Shown here: positions 53,297 through 62,706 of the stretch, one piece after another | Layout of the letters: each line of letters opens with the position of its first letter | Numbering within the stretch: the stretch's first letter is position 1 | Source: Streptomyces iranensis | GTDB taxonomy: Bacteria > Actinomycetota > Actinomycetes > Streptomycetales > Streptomycetaceae | DNA: 62,737 nucleotides | Assembly: GCF_017874715.1 (NCBI RefSeq) | Contig: NZ_JAGGLR010000043.1 | Span: 1-62,737, forward strand | Reading direction: 5' to 3' | Program-made: the position numbers and the translations under genes | The notes under the pieces: model-generated | Databases searched by the model: none | Seen by the model: only the letters and a program-made list of their open reading frames with translations | What the model was told of the DNA's origin: nothing

Positions 53297-53700
53297 TCAG
53301 CCGGCGGGGTGTGCCGGTGGCGTGTCAGGCCGCGGTGCGCACCTGCGCGGCCCGCGCTCGAGAGCCTCGGCGAGGCGGCCGACGTCGTCAGCGTTGTTGT
53401 AGAGGCCGAAAGAGACCCGCAGCGGCCCCGGACGGGCGAGAGCCGCACGCCGGCCGCGGTCGGACAAGGCGGCCACACGGCATCGGTGCGAGCCAGGACA
53501 TAGACGTGGCTGCGCCGTTCCCGCTCGCGGGATCCGCCAGGTCGATACCCAGTCGGTCGAGGCGCTCGATGAGCCGGTCACCGAGGCTGAGCAGGTGGTC
53601 GGAAATGGCGGGCAGTCCGATGGACTGACTCAGATCGAGCGCTCCCCCGAGGGCATGAATGGCGGGCACGTTGAAGTTGCCGATCTCATGGTGGAGATCG
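53297..53700 (-). pseudogene. Class V aminotransferase/cysteine desulfurase-like 3' remnant
   Basis: Two minus-strand frames give consecutive pieces of the C-terminal domain of a class V aminotransferase: EIGNFNVPAIHALGGALDL and LLSLGDRLIERLDRLGIDL in one frame, then LRVSFGLYNNADDVGRLAEA in another. They are separated by a shift near 53480-53520. The PLP-binding half is missing. Inactive. Confidence 0.65.
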
Positions 53701-54003
53701 ACGGCCTCGCCTACGGCTCCATCCAAAGGGACGAGGAATCCGAACAGCGGGAAACAGGGCGACAGCCGGACTCCGCGGCCCCCAGCCCTGTGAGCAGTTG
53801 GCGAGCTGGTACCGAAAGGCCGGGCACGACGACGACGCCCGCCACGTACTGCTGGCCAAACAGCGCCATCGGCGTCGAACTCTTCACCGGCCGCGCGTGT
53901 ATGGAGGCACCTGCTCGACACGACCACCGGCTACGGCTACCGCCCCCGGCTGACCAATGCCCGGCTCCCCACGCTGACCTTGCTCGACACACTGCCCTTC
54001 GGA
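53701..54003. other. Gap before the group II intron
   Basis: No supported gene. The last bases on the plus strand (53992-54003, reading LPFG) may be the upstream exon end of the istB relic interrupted by the intron. The sequence before it does not look like istB. Confidence 0.3.
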
Positions 54004-54064
54004 GGTGAAGTAGGCCGCCGACGAGGTGCCCCTGGCTGGGGTCCTTTTCCGACGGCCCCTTCCC

Positions 54065-54098
54065 GAACGGTACGGGCGCCTTTCAACGCATACCGCTC
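54065..54098 (-). ncRNA. Group II intron domain V
   Basis: A 34-nt helical domain with the canonical layout: terminal stem GAGCGGTA/TACCGTTC, a two-base bulge and a GAAA loop. It is the catalytic core of the ribozyme. Confidence 0.8.
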
Positions 54099-54108
54099 TC
54101 CAGTGACG

Positions 54109-55777
54109 TCATCTCCGGGTTGAGACCGTGGCCCGTCCTCTATGGATGTCCCAATGGCAGTCGTGACAGACCACGAGGGTCTTGCGTCGACGCTGCGCCA
54201 TGAGCCTTATCCAGGGTGAGGGTTCGGGCCGACCAGGCCGGTTGAGATCTGCCATTTTGCGGATGTGGTGGACTTGCAGACCGTTCCGCGATCCGCAGAT
54301 CTCGCACTGCCCCGCCAAGAGCCGGTGGATCAGCTCGTTGCTGCCGGTGTATCTCGTTGACGGTTTCCTGTCGACCAGGTCAGCAAAGCGTTGTCGTTTC
54401 AGCGGAATCCCGCCGAAGCGAGCAACCAGTGGTTTCCTTCCGTCACTGCGCTTGACTATGACCTGCATGCACGTCCGTGGTCCGTCGGGCGTTTGGACGG
54501 TCGCCCTGTGTCGGCGAGCCATCCTGGAGACGGTGGATCGAGAAATCCTGATAGCGTATCAGCACCCCGCGGAACGCCGGTTTCCCGCGCTTCATATACA
54601 ACGCGCACCGTTTCCGGATCACATCTCGTGGCACATACAGGCCGATACAGCCATTGACCGCTCGACGCCCGCGAGTGATCTTCGTGTCGGCCAGCTGGGT
54701 TCGCAGCTCGTAGCCAAGGAAGCGCGCCGCCTGGCTGGCGGCGTGCGTGATCAGGGTTTTGGATTCGGAGAGTTCCAGCTTGAGCTGATCATGCAGGAAC
54801 TCCTTCATCCGTTCTTTGATCTCCAGGGCTTCCCGCTTTGGCCCAGCGAAACCGAGCAGCCAGTCGTCGGCATAGCGGATGTACCGCAGCCGCCGGTAGT
54901 CCGGATCATCGGGATCGGCACTGGGTAGGCGCCGAAGCTGCTGCCGAAGCGCACGCACCGCCGCCTTGTCCCCGCGCTGACTCGCCCGTTTGATCCTCGC
55001 CTCGACGCGCCAGTACTCCCCGCTCCGCCGGCGCAGCCTGCCCCGGTTGTAGTTCGGCAAAAGGTGCTGTTCAACGAACTGATCCAGCCGGTCCAAGTAG
55101 ATGTTGGACAGGATCGGGGAAGCCACGCCGCCCTGCGGCGCACCGCTGAGCGTGGCCTCCCATCGCCAGTCCTCCAAATACCCGGCCTTGAGCATCTGGC
55201 GGATCAACCGCAGAAACCGCCCATCGTGGATCTTCTCTCCCAGGAGCGCGAGCATCACCTCGTGATCCAGACTGCCGAAGCAGTCGGAGATGTCTCCTTC
55301 GACGAACCAGTGTGTTCCCTTCCAGACTTCCACCACCTCATTCAGCGCGGTGTGGCAGCCCCGGCCAGGGCGAAACCCGTGGGAGTGGCGGGAGAACTGG
55401 ACGTCGTAGTACGCCTCCAGCAGGAGACGCACCACCTCAGCGACCAGCTTGTCCGACCAGGTGGGCAGTCCAAGCGGAAGCTTCTTCCCGTTCTTCTTCG
55501 GGATATAGGTCCGCCGCACTGGAGTCCACCGGTACGTCTCGGCGCGTAATCGGCCGATGATCGCGTCGATTTTCTCCAGGGACATACCGTCCACGGTCTC
55601 CCCGGTGACCCCAGGCGTCATCGCACCCTTGTTGGCGTAGATGCGCCCGTAAGCCATCAGGAACAACTGCGGGTTGAACAACTGCCGATACAGCCTTTCC
55701 AGCGGCAGACCTCGCCGCCGCGTTCCCGGAGGACGTCCAGCACCGTTGCGGCGTTCTGCATTACGCATACCTCCCAT
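54109..55777 (-). pseudogene. ltrA: Group II intron reverse transcriptase/maturase, damaged
   Basis: The N-terminal reverse transcriptase is complete: TYIPKKNGKKLPLGLPTWSD, HGFRPGRGCHTAL, GDISDCFGSLDH, SGAPQGGVASPILSNIYLD and the active-site YADD in RYIRYADDWLLG. After domain-X-start residues near 54545 the frame breaks. The downstream frame resumes as STVSRMARRHRATVQTPDG and ends with an HNH endonuclease motif (CEICGSRNGLQVHHI, VVCHDCHWDIH). Compared with family members about 70 residues of domain X are missing at the junction, so deletion plus frameshift removed maturase function. Start codon uncertain (55777 or 55768). Confidence 0.85.
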
Positions 55778-56292
55778 CGCCGGACGCGTCAATCACCTGT
55801 GCCCCTTCACCCTGTGACCAGCTTTCCCGGCCTCCTTGGCAGGTCGTCACTCCTGCGACTGCTACGAGCACTCCGTCGCCATAGGGCTCGCGCCCCGTAG
55901 GCGATCCCGTGGTACGTCTTCGTTGTACGTATCGAGCGCGACGTAGGCCGCCCACTCATTCCCTTGGCCGCCCTCACTGGGAGGCGCTCACGCCATGGAG
56001 GTTGCCCCAGCCTCCAACCACGACCGAGACATGGCGTGACGTCGATTATCAGGCGTCGTTTCGGCGGGTGTCTTTCGCACCGCTGGGAATTCGGCTTCAA
56101 GCAATCAAGCCTTAGCCATATCGCGCGGGTCTTGCGGCACCCCGCCCTGGACGCCTCCAGACGGACACCACTTTCCGAGCATGCTGTTGTCCCCTCACGC
56201 TTTCGCGTTCAAGTAAGCCCGGCGACCCAGGAACCTCCCTCCAAGTTCATCCCGACTGCGTCGGGGATACAACGAAGCGCCTCACGGCGCAC

Positions 56293-56430
56293 GTTGGACA
56301 AAGACGTTCACGGACCCGCGGCTCTGCGCGGCCATCGTCGACCGGCTGACGTTCAACGGCACCATCATCCGAACCGGCACCGACTCCTACCGCCTCACCT
56401 CCACCCGGGCACGAGCCGAGGAGCCCGCCA
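56293..56430 (+). pseudogene. IS21 istB 3' fragment
   Basis: Plus-strand WTKTFTDPRLCAAIVDRLTF followed by NGTIIRTGTDSYRL is the C-terminus of the IS21 helper ATPase IstB. It begins exactly at the group II intron boundary. Joined across the intron the reading becomes LPFGG-WTKTF, close to the IstB consensus. The Walker region is not found on the other side. Confidence 0.75.
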
Positions 56431-56569
56431 GGACCGGCTGCCCCAGAGAGCTACCTGCCTCGATCGCCAGCCGCCCCGGCAGGCGGCCAGCAACCCCATG
56501 TACGCCGCGCCATCGCCAGGCACTTCCGGCCCTGGCCGCGCTTGCACCGCCGCGTTGTGTGAATGGACC

Positions 56570-56980
56570 TCAGGAGTCGAGCACGGCGGCGACGGCCTCG
56601 ATCTCGACGAGCTGGTCCTTATAGCCGAGGACAGTGACGCCCATCAAGGTGCTGGGGACGTCGTGGTCAGCGAACGAGTCCCGGACTACTTCCCAGGCAG
56701 ACACCAGGTCCTCGCGCCGGGCCGATGCGACGAGAACCCTTGTGCTGATGACGTCCCGGAGTGACGCGCCGGCGGCAGCGAGAGCAGCCCGCATATTCTC
56801 GACGGCTTTCAGCGCCTGACCCGCGTAGTCCCCGATCGCTGCCGTCGAGCCGTCGTCGTTCAGGGGACACGCCCCGGCGAGGAAAATCAGGCGGGAGTCG
56901 GCGGGCGCCGTGGCCGCATAGGCGTACTCGGCGACATCGGACAGGGAGGCGGAGCGGATCAGAGTGATGGCACGAGCCAC
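56570..56980 (-). CDS. RidA-family protein
   Basis: About 136 residues, YjgF/YER057c/UK114 family, which hydrolyses reactive enamine/imine intermediates. Visible are LIFLAGACPLNDDGSTAAIGDY, GQALKAVENMRAALAAAGAS and TRVLVASARREDLVSAW. The conserved Arg is in STRVLV and the C-terminal strand is QLVEIEAVAAVL. The GTG at 56980 has AAAGGA ten bases upstream. ATG 57001 would add seven residues. It stands alone between relics. Confidence 0.85.
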   Translation of the reverse strand: MARAITLIRSASLSDVAEYAYAATAPADSRLIFLAGACPLNDDGSTAAIGDYAGQALKAVENMRAALAAAGASLRDVISTRVLVASARREDLVSAWEVVRDSFADHDVPSTLMGVTVLGYKDQLVEIEAVAAVLDS

Positions 56981-57118
56981 GGTCGTCGGGTCCTTTCTCA
57001 TCGAGTGTTGAGCGTGGACATCCTGCCAACGGCCCGTTGGCACCCGCCTTCCCTTTTTCTCGCCGCGCCCACGGCAACGCCGTCATTTCTGTTCAACACT
57101 CGTGGACCCGGTGATCAC

Positions 57119-57544
57119 CTAAGGTTTGAGGAGCTGAGAGCCACTCCCCTGGCGCGCCTGTGTCCTTGGTGCGCGTAGCTCAGATTCGGGACTGAAGCCC
57201 TTGCCCCCGAGCGCTGGCGGCGGGCTCTGGTTCTCGTGGACACGATGGATCAGGGTGTGCAGGCGCATGTTCCAGTACTGTGCACCGGTGATGGACAGGC
57301 ACATGTCCCGTGGTCCGGCGGCGGGCTGGGCAACCAGGAAGAGGTGGGACTGGGCTCCGACATCGCGCAGCGGGTCTTCGTCCATCTCCTTGCGCAGCAG
57401 GGCGAGGGTATCGGCCTCGGTGTTCCGCCGCCGCGCGTGCAGGCTGACGACTTCGGCGTCGCCCATCTGGTACTTCGTCTTGTCGCTGCGGCCGAAGTAG
57501 CGCGTCCCTGCCACCTGCTCGTTTTTCTCCGGCAGCCCGTTTAG
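57119..57544 (-). pseudogene. Unknown gene cut by the second IS701 element
   Basis: A minus-strand frame reads LPEKNEQVAGTRYFGRSDKT, MGDAEVVSLHARRRNTEADT, LALLRKEMDEDPLRDVGAQ and ITGAQYWNMRLHTLIHRVHE before a stop at 57119. Composition looks genuine, but I recognise no family. The frame runs into the left end of the IS at 57545, so its N-terminus has been removed. The matching N-terminal part is not obvious on the far side. Confidence 0.5.
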
Positions 57545-58973
57545 TAGGACTCCGTTAGGTCTTCCAGTTCGGCCTGTTCCTGGGCATGTTGGGTGGATGG
57601 ACGCACACGAAGTGAACCGTGTCCGGGCGAAGTTGGCGTTATACGTGGCTGACGTGTTCGCGTCGGTGCCGCGCAAGGACCAGCGGGCGGAAGGCGACTG
57701 CTACCTGCAGGGACTGATGTTGGACGGCCGCCGCAAGTCGATCCAGGCCATGGCCTCGCGGCTGCCGGACGGCATCGAACAGAACCTGCAGCAGTTCGTG
57801 AACCAGTCCACCTGGGACCCGGTGCCGGTGCAGCGGCGGATCTGCGACCGCATGCTGCCACTGGTCAACCCGACCGCCTGGGTGATCGACGACGTGTCGC
57901 TGCCCAAGGACGGAAGAATGTCGGTCGCCGTGGCTCCGCAGTACTGCGGAGCCCTGGGCAAACGCGCCAACTGCCAGGTCGCGGTCAGCGTCCACGCCGC
58001 CAGTGACACGGCCTCCTGTCCACTGCAGTGGCGGCTGTTCCTGCCCAAGGAGTGGGCGGCGGACACTGACCGCAGGACCCTCACCCTCATCCCGCCCGAA
58101 GCCGGGCACCGCGAGAAGTGGCGGCTGGCTCTGGACATGCTCGACACGCTGGCCGGCTGGAGCATGAGGCCGCCGGTCGTGGTGGCCCACACCGCCTACG
58201 GCACCAACGCCCACCTTCGGGGCGGCCTGGCAGAGCGGGGCATCGACTACATATACATACTGGCGATCCGCGCGGACGTGACCGCCCACCCATTCGACGC
58301 CCAACCGACAGCCCCGGACCGCAAGGGCCCCGTCGGCTGCTGGCCCCAGCCCCGCTACCGCCACCCCGCACCCTCAGTGGCAGCCCTTGCCACCGGCCTC
58401 GGGCAGGAGGCGTTCACCTCCCTCACCTGGCGGCAGGGCTCACGCGGCGAGTTACGTTCCCGCTTCGCCGCCGTGCGCGTCCGCCCGGCCGGCAACGCCG
58501 TCGAACGTCCCATCCGGGCCGCCGCCTCGGCCGAACAGGGCTGGTGGGGCGGCATCCTGCCCGACTGCTGGCTGCTGGTCGAATGGCCCGAAGAGGCCGA
58601 GGCTCCCACCGACTACTGGCTGTCCAACCTGCCGGCCGACCCCCCGATCGCCGGCCTGATCCGTCTGGTCAAGGTCCGCTGGCGCCTCGAGCACGACTAC
58701 CGCGAACTCAAGCACGGCCTGGGCCTGGACCACTTCGAAGGCCGTTCCTGGCCAGGCTGGCACCACCACGTCACCCTCGTGACCGCCGCCCACGCGTTTC
58801 TCACCGAACAACGTCTGGCCCCAAAAGCACCTGGACCGCACTCACCCTCTACCAGATCCTCGACGCCCTCCAAGACATCCTGAGGTGCGGGACAGGCACC
58901 TGCACCACCTGCAACCAGCCCCTCCCCACCAGGACCACAACACCTAGATCAAGACAGACCTAACGGAGTCCTA
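57545..58973. mobile_element. IS701-type element, 1.43 kb
   Basis: Perfect 18-bp inverted repeats TAGGACTCCGTTAGGTCT lie at 57545-57562 and 58956-58973. The flanks are TTAG on the left and CTAG on the right, a nearly identical 4-bp duplication as expected for this family. One transposase gene lies inside. Ends differ from those of the IS at 32189. Confidence 0.85.
57597..58883 (+). pseudogene. IS701-family transposase, probably defective
   Basis: 428-residue frame with the first catalytic Asp in AWVIDDVSLPKDG and the Glu in WRLEHDYRELKHGLGLDHFE. At the second catalytic position the usual DAGYG motif reads HTAYG (VVAHTAYGTN), replacing Asp by His. The C-terminus shifts frame near 58820. The alternative frame STWTALTLYQILDALQDILR gives the expected family ending. 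Both changes argue that it no longer transposes unaided. Confidence 0.8.
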
Positions 58974-59013
58974 CTAGGTCCTGTCCGTCGGAACTTTCTT
59001 CCCGAAACTGGGC

Positions 59014-59757
59014 CTAACGGCGCGCGGGCGCCGCGGACAGCGGGTGCAGCGCCTCGACGAGCCGGTCCCGGGACAGTGCGCGCAGCAACACCGTGTGCCC
59101 CGTGTCGGTGGCTATCGTCGGGCAGTTGTCCTGGCCCTTCACCGTGCCCGGCACGGAGAGCGTGCGGACGACCCGGCCGGTACGGGCCTCGCGGACGGTC
59201 ACCTCGTAGTCGGCCCGATACAGCGGGAACGTCTGGAAGTTGCGTGCTCCGCCGCTGGCATCCCCGAAATAGCACTCGACCTTGCCGATCGGCCCGTCAC
59301 CCTTGATTGGTTCGATGCATGCGAGCAGTTGGATCTGGGCATCCTTGTCGGTCATCGGATTGGCGAGGACGGATTCGTCGCCGCCGAAGTACCGCCCGTC
59401 GCCCGGGTCGTCGAGATCGGTGGGGATGACCCCGACGGCGACGGACTGGGGCAGCTGCGAGCGGATCCCGACTGGCGCGATGAAGTGCGGGCCCGGCCCT
59501 TCGTAGGCCGGGTTCCGGGTGCTCCACGGCTCGTCGCCGCAGTTCTCCTCGCGCGGGGCCGGGATGACCTCCGTGGCGCTCACCGTCGGCTCCACCCAGG
59601 TCTTGGAAGCCGACGGGCCGGAGGGGCCGCCGGCATCGCAGGCCGCCAGGGTCAGCAGGACGGCGAACGTGGCCGTGGAGACCACCGTCCCCCCGACGCG
59701 CGCTGTGGACCGGCTTCCCGGTATTCCCTGGAACCGCGGCGGGTCACTATGGACCAT
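59014..59757 (-). CDS. Putative lipoprotein of unknown function
   Basis: 247-residue protein with an N-terminal basic region, a hydrophobic core (TVVSTATFAVLLTLAAC) and a lipobox LAAC, followed by a Ser/Pro/Gly-rich linker. The mature domain has several Cys (ENCGDEPW, LLACIEPI, VECYFGD, QDNCPT) that may pair. The ATG at 59757 was chosen because the open frame upstream belongs to an IS5 relic. The family is unknown. Confidence 0.68.
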   Translation of the reverse strand: MVHSDPPRFQGIPGSRSTARVGGTVVSTATFAVLLTLAACDAGGPSGPSASKTWVEPTVSATEVIPAPREENCGDEPWSTRNPAYEGPGPHFIAPVGIRSQLPQSVAVGVIPTDLDDPGDGRYFGGDESVLANPMTDKDAQIQLLACIEPIKGDGPIGKVECYFGDASGGARNFQTFPLYRADYEVTVREARTGRVVRTLSVPGTVKGQDNCPTIATDTGHTVLLRALSRDRLVEALHPLSAAPARR

Positions 59758-59924
59758 CACCGTCTCCCTCCGTCGTTCCGCCCCGTGCACCGTCCTGGAC
59801 CTTCTTACCCGGCCGTCGGCGGGAGCCCTCCCACGCCATCCGGGCACCGTCCGCGGGACCCCTCCGACTCCCGCGGGCGGCTTGAACTTCTCTGGCGTCG
59901 TCGCAGGTGAGCGACGGTTGCGGC

Positions 59925-60327
59925 GTGACGAGTACGCCTTATCGCCGCCGAGGTGTTCGGGTCGGGTGCGCGGGTGTCCGCCGCCCGCCCGGCCGACGTG
60001 CTGGTGGGCCCGGCAGATAGTCGAGTCGAAGCTCACCATCGACCAGTCGATCCGACCATGCGCTGCGGCATGAGCCAGGACAGCCGCGAAGATCATGTCC
60101 CACGTGCCGTCCGCCGACCAACGTCTGTGTCGCTCGTACGCGGTCTTCCACGGACCGAAACGTGCGGGCAGATCCCGCCATGGCATCCCGGTGCGCAGTC
60201 GGTACAAGATCCCGTTGATGAGCTTTCGGTGACTGGCCCAACGGCCACCACGCTGCCCGGATTTCGGCAGATGTGGCCTGAGCCGAACCCACTCCGCGTT
60301 CGTCAGATCTCCCCGCCCCATGACCAT
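59925..60327 (-). pseudogene. IS5-family transposase fragment
   Basis: The frame starts MGRGDLTNAEWVRLRPHLP and continues GILYRLRTGMPWRDLPARFG, WSMVSFDSTICRAHQHVG (first Asp). It then jumps to RTRPEHLGGDKAYSSRRNR (second Asp), leaving out about 50 residues normally between them. The Glu-containing C-terminus is gone. The open frame runs on into the downstream lipoprotein gene by chance. Confidence 0.78.
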
Positions 60328-60448
60328 GCCAATGACCCGAGACCACGACGGTCACAAGATCCGCCGGACAGCAGACCTAGACTCCCTCCTTCGCGGGTCA
60401 CCGACCCCCGACGGCAGAGATCACTATCCTGTGCTCGTCTGCCGCGGA

Positions 60449-60622
60449 TCAGTGTCGGAAGGCGTCCTTGATCTTCGAACCGGACTGCTTGGCGTTGCCC
60501 TTCGCCTTGACGCCTCGCCCTTCCGCCTGCGTGCGGCGGTTACCGGTGACCCGGCCGAGCGCCTTTTTGGCGCTGCCTCGGACCGCTTCGGCCGTGTGGG
60601 CCATCTTCTTCCCGACATCCAT
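60449..60622 (-). CDS. CsbD-like small stress protein
   Basis: 57-residue basic, hydrophilic protein: MDVGKKMAHTAEAVRGSAKK, ALGRVTGNRRTQAEGRGVKA, then KGNAKQSGSKIKDAF. The AEA.G..KKALGRVTGN..TQAEG..KA.GN pattern is that of CsbD/UPF0337 proteins, which accumulate under general stress. The predicted protein is short and lies 14 bp from the next upstream gene on the same strand, probably in one operon with the membrane protein. Confidence 0.75.
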   Translation of the reverse strand: MDVGKKMAHTAEAVRGSAKKALGRVTGNRRTQAEGRGVKAKGNAKQSGSKIKDAFRH

Positions 60623-60636
60623 GAGTCACTGCCTTC

Positions 60637-61029
60637 CTATCGATGGGCGGTGCGGTGCCCGAATAGATGCGGTCGGCCATGGCGCCGAGTGCCGCGGGCG
60701 GACTCGTCGTCCGCGGGCTCGTGTCTGCCAGCCACCTCACCGCGCTCCCGGTCGACCGGCGCGGCCTCCCGGCGGTGCCGGGTGAGCACGTGGCGCGCGG
60801 CGTGCCTGCGGCGCACGGCGGCCATCATCAGGCTCAGCCCGAGCAGGGCGGCGGCCCCGATCACAATCCCGGAGAGAAACACCGTTCCGGAGTAACCGCC
60901 GCCGTCGTAACCGAATACAGAGAAGCCATCGGTGAGCGCGTGCCCACCGCCGAGGTTGCTCAGCACGCCTACCACGCCGATGACAGCCGCCGCGGCCAGG
61001 ATGATGAGCCCAAAGAGCATGAGCAGCAT
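60637..61029 (-). CDS. Small membrane protein of unknown function
   Basis: 130 residues with two predicted membrane helices: LLMLFGLIILAAAAVIGVVG near the N-terminus and VFLSGIVIGAAALLGLSLMM at about residues 50-70, separated by a Gly-rich loop. The tail is basic and His/Arg-rich. Start at 61029 has AGGAGAGCGAC. Stress-associated membrane proteins are often next to CsbD genes in actinomycetes, which fits. Confidence 0.65.
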   Translation of the reverse strand: MLLMLFGLIILAAAAVIGVVGVLSNLGGGHALTDGFSVFGYDGGGYSGTVFLSGIVIGAAALLGLSLMMAAVRRRHAARHVLTRHRREAAPVDRERGEVAGRHEPADDESARGTRRHGRPHLFGHRTAHR

Positions 61030-61742
61030 GTCGCTCTCCTTGCCTTGAGAACCTTTATGTCATAGGAAACGGTGCGGTCCACGCCCGTCTCGCCGTCGGC
61101 GCCTTTCGATCTCGTGAATTCCGCCCAACCTCCGGCGGATGCCGCTCGGGAAGCGGGGCCCTGGCATCGGGAATCGAGCGCGGCCAGGACGGTCAGGAAC
61201 ACCACCGCGCCACCCACTGACAGGCCGCTGGAGCCGCGGTCGCCCTCGCCTCCGTGGCCGCTCCCGCCTCCGGTCCGCACCGCCACATCGGCCACGAAGC
61301 CGTCCAGGACCACCGGAAGGTCAACGCGGTGCCGGCGTAGGTTCTGCTGCGCCAGTGCCTGATACGTGCTCCGGAGTACCGGAGCGCTGGAGGCCGCGCC
61401 GAACGATGAGCCGAGCGCGACCGCGCACACGCCCAGCCGGTCGACGTCTGCACACGGCCGGTCGAAGGTGCGCTCTCCTCCGGACGCGGGGTCGTCCGGC
61501 AGGACAGCGGCATAGGACGCCTCGCCCGTGTCGCGGATGCTGCCCACCAGCTCGCGCACCTGCCTGGCGCTCAGTGCGCCGGACGCGCGATCCACGTATA
61601 TGAGGTTGCTCAGCAGCACGTGGGCGATCTTGTGCACGCTGGTTTCAGCGTGAGCGGTACCCCTGGCCGTGAGGAGTGCCGCCGCCAGCGGGACGAGTAC
61701 GGCCGACGCGAGTGTGACCGGGCGCCACGGTTTGGTGGTCAC
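60969..61742 (-). CDS. Secreted/membrane protein of unknown function
   Basis: 257-residue frame with a signal peptide (LASAVLVPLAAALLTARGTAHA) and an extracellular domain with VHKIAHVLLSNLIYVDRASG, LSARQVRELVGSIRDTG and ASYAAVLPDDPA. This is reminiscent of TPM-like proteins. A hydrophobic segment (GLSVGGAVVFLTVLAAL) follows at about residue 185. The last 45 residues overlap the next gene and look out of frame, so a small indel near 61090 is possible. Confidence 0.55.
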   Translation of the reverse strand: MTTKPWRPVTLASAVLVPLAAALLTARGTAHAETSVHKIAHVLLSNLIYVDRASGALSARQVRELVGSIRDTGEASYAAVLPDDPASGGERTFDRPCADVDRLGVCAVALGSSFGAASSAPVLRSTYQALAQQNLRRHRVDLPVVLDGFVADVAVRTGGGSGHGGEGDRGSSGLSVGGAVVFLTVLAALDSRCQGPASRAASAGGWAEFTRSKGADGETGVDRTVSYDIKVLKARRATCCSCSLGSSSWPRRLSSAW

Positions 61743-62040
61743 GAGGCTCTTTTACCCGTGATCGGGGTGTACCTCACAAAACTGTCGATTATGGTGCGTA
61801 CCCGCGTCACCGCTGGCAGACTTCCTGCGGTGCCGCGGGCGACGGCGATGGGCGCACCAGCGCCGGAGACCGTGTGGGGCCACCACCACGGCGCCTCGGG
61901 CAGCGGCGAGCTGGGCGGGGGCCAGGGCCTCGGCATCCAGTGTCCACTCCCCCTCCAGCATGGCGAGCGCGGCGACCCCGCCGTGCTCCCAAGGCCCGTA
62001 CGGCGCGGGCCGGCTCCATGCGGTCGTGCCCGGCCCGTCG

Positions 62041-62350
62041 GGAGCCGGGCGGCGATACGAGAGGCCGCGGTGGCGAGCGGGCTGGCTCACAACCGTGCGC
62101 GGGAGGTGTTCAAAGAGCACCTGATCGGCACGGTCGCGAGCACGCTGGAGCGTGGCACCGCCGAGGCCCTCGCGCACATCGACACCGAGATCACTGAAGC
62201 ACCAGCCTCGACCTCGATGCCGCCACCGAGGCCGACCTGCGGGCTTTCGGCTTCGATGGCGCGCCTGCCGCCGACCCGGCCGAGATGTTCGATGCGGACG
62301 CGCTTCAACGTGCCGTAGTTTGGCGCGGCCGCAGGTCACGGGCATGCTGA
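62041..62350 (+). pseudogene. Unknown gene remnant, frameshifted
   Basis: The plus strand encodes REVFKEHLIGTVASTLERGT and AEALAHIDTEITEA. After a shift near 62200 it encodes SLDLDAATEADLRAFGFDGA, PAADPAEMFDADALQRAVVW and a stop at 62348-62350. Composition is convincingly protein-like, but the start is unclear and I recognise no family. The 300 bp upstream contain nothing firm. Confidence 0.4.
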
Positions 62351-62377
62351 GGGCTCGTTGGTCAGCAAAACCTCAGC

Positions 62378-62575
62378 ATGAATCGGGAGACGTGCACGTT
62401 GGCGACGCAGCTCATACCCGGGATGGGAAGCTTCTTCAAGAACTGCGCTTCTCGCCAGAACCGTTGCCCCCACCCTTACGTCATTCGCTACCGCGACGCA
62501 ACAGGTCGCCAGTGCGAGGAGACGGGGTATGCGACGCAGCAGTCAGCGCTGGAGCGACTGACCAAGAGGTTGCGT
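62378..62575 (+). pseudogene. Tyrosine-integrase N-terminal fragment
   Basis: The frame reads GSFFKNCASRQNRCPHPYVI, RYRDATGRQCEETGYATQQS, ALERLTKRL. This is the arm-type DNA-binding start found in integrases of actinomycete integrative elements. The core-binding and catalytic domains are missing. It probably marks a former ICE or prophage end. Confidence 0.55.
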
Positions 62576-62706
62576 CTTTGGAAGTGGTGTACCGGGTTCC
62601 GCCTGATCCGGGGGTTTTCCTCGGCGTCGGGGTGAGGGCCCGGATAGACAGACGGCCATCGGCTGATCCTTCGAGAACGACGAAGATCTTGAAGGAGATC
62701 AGCACG

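Larger units (their letters stand above)
54004..56292 (-). mobile_element. Group II intron (about 2.3 kb)
   Basis: The minus strand starts with the consensus 5' end GTGCGCC at 56292 and carries a 34-nt domain V at 54098-54065 (GAGCGGTATGCG, GAAA, CGTACCGTTC). Next to it is a domain VI stem (GGCCGTCG pairing with CGGCGGCC) with an unpaired A complementary to 54011. The 3' boundary falls near 54004, to within a few bases. A reverse transcriptase/maturase gene occupies the domain IV position. It is inserted antisense into an IS21 istB relic. Confidence 0.82.
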
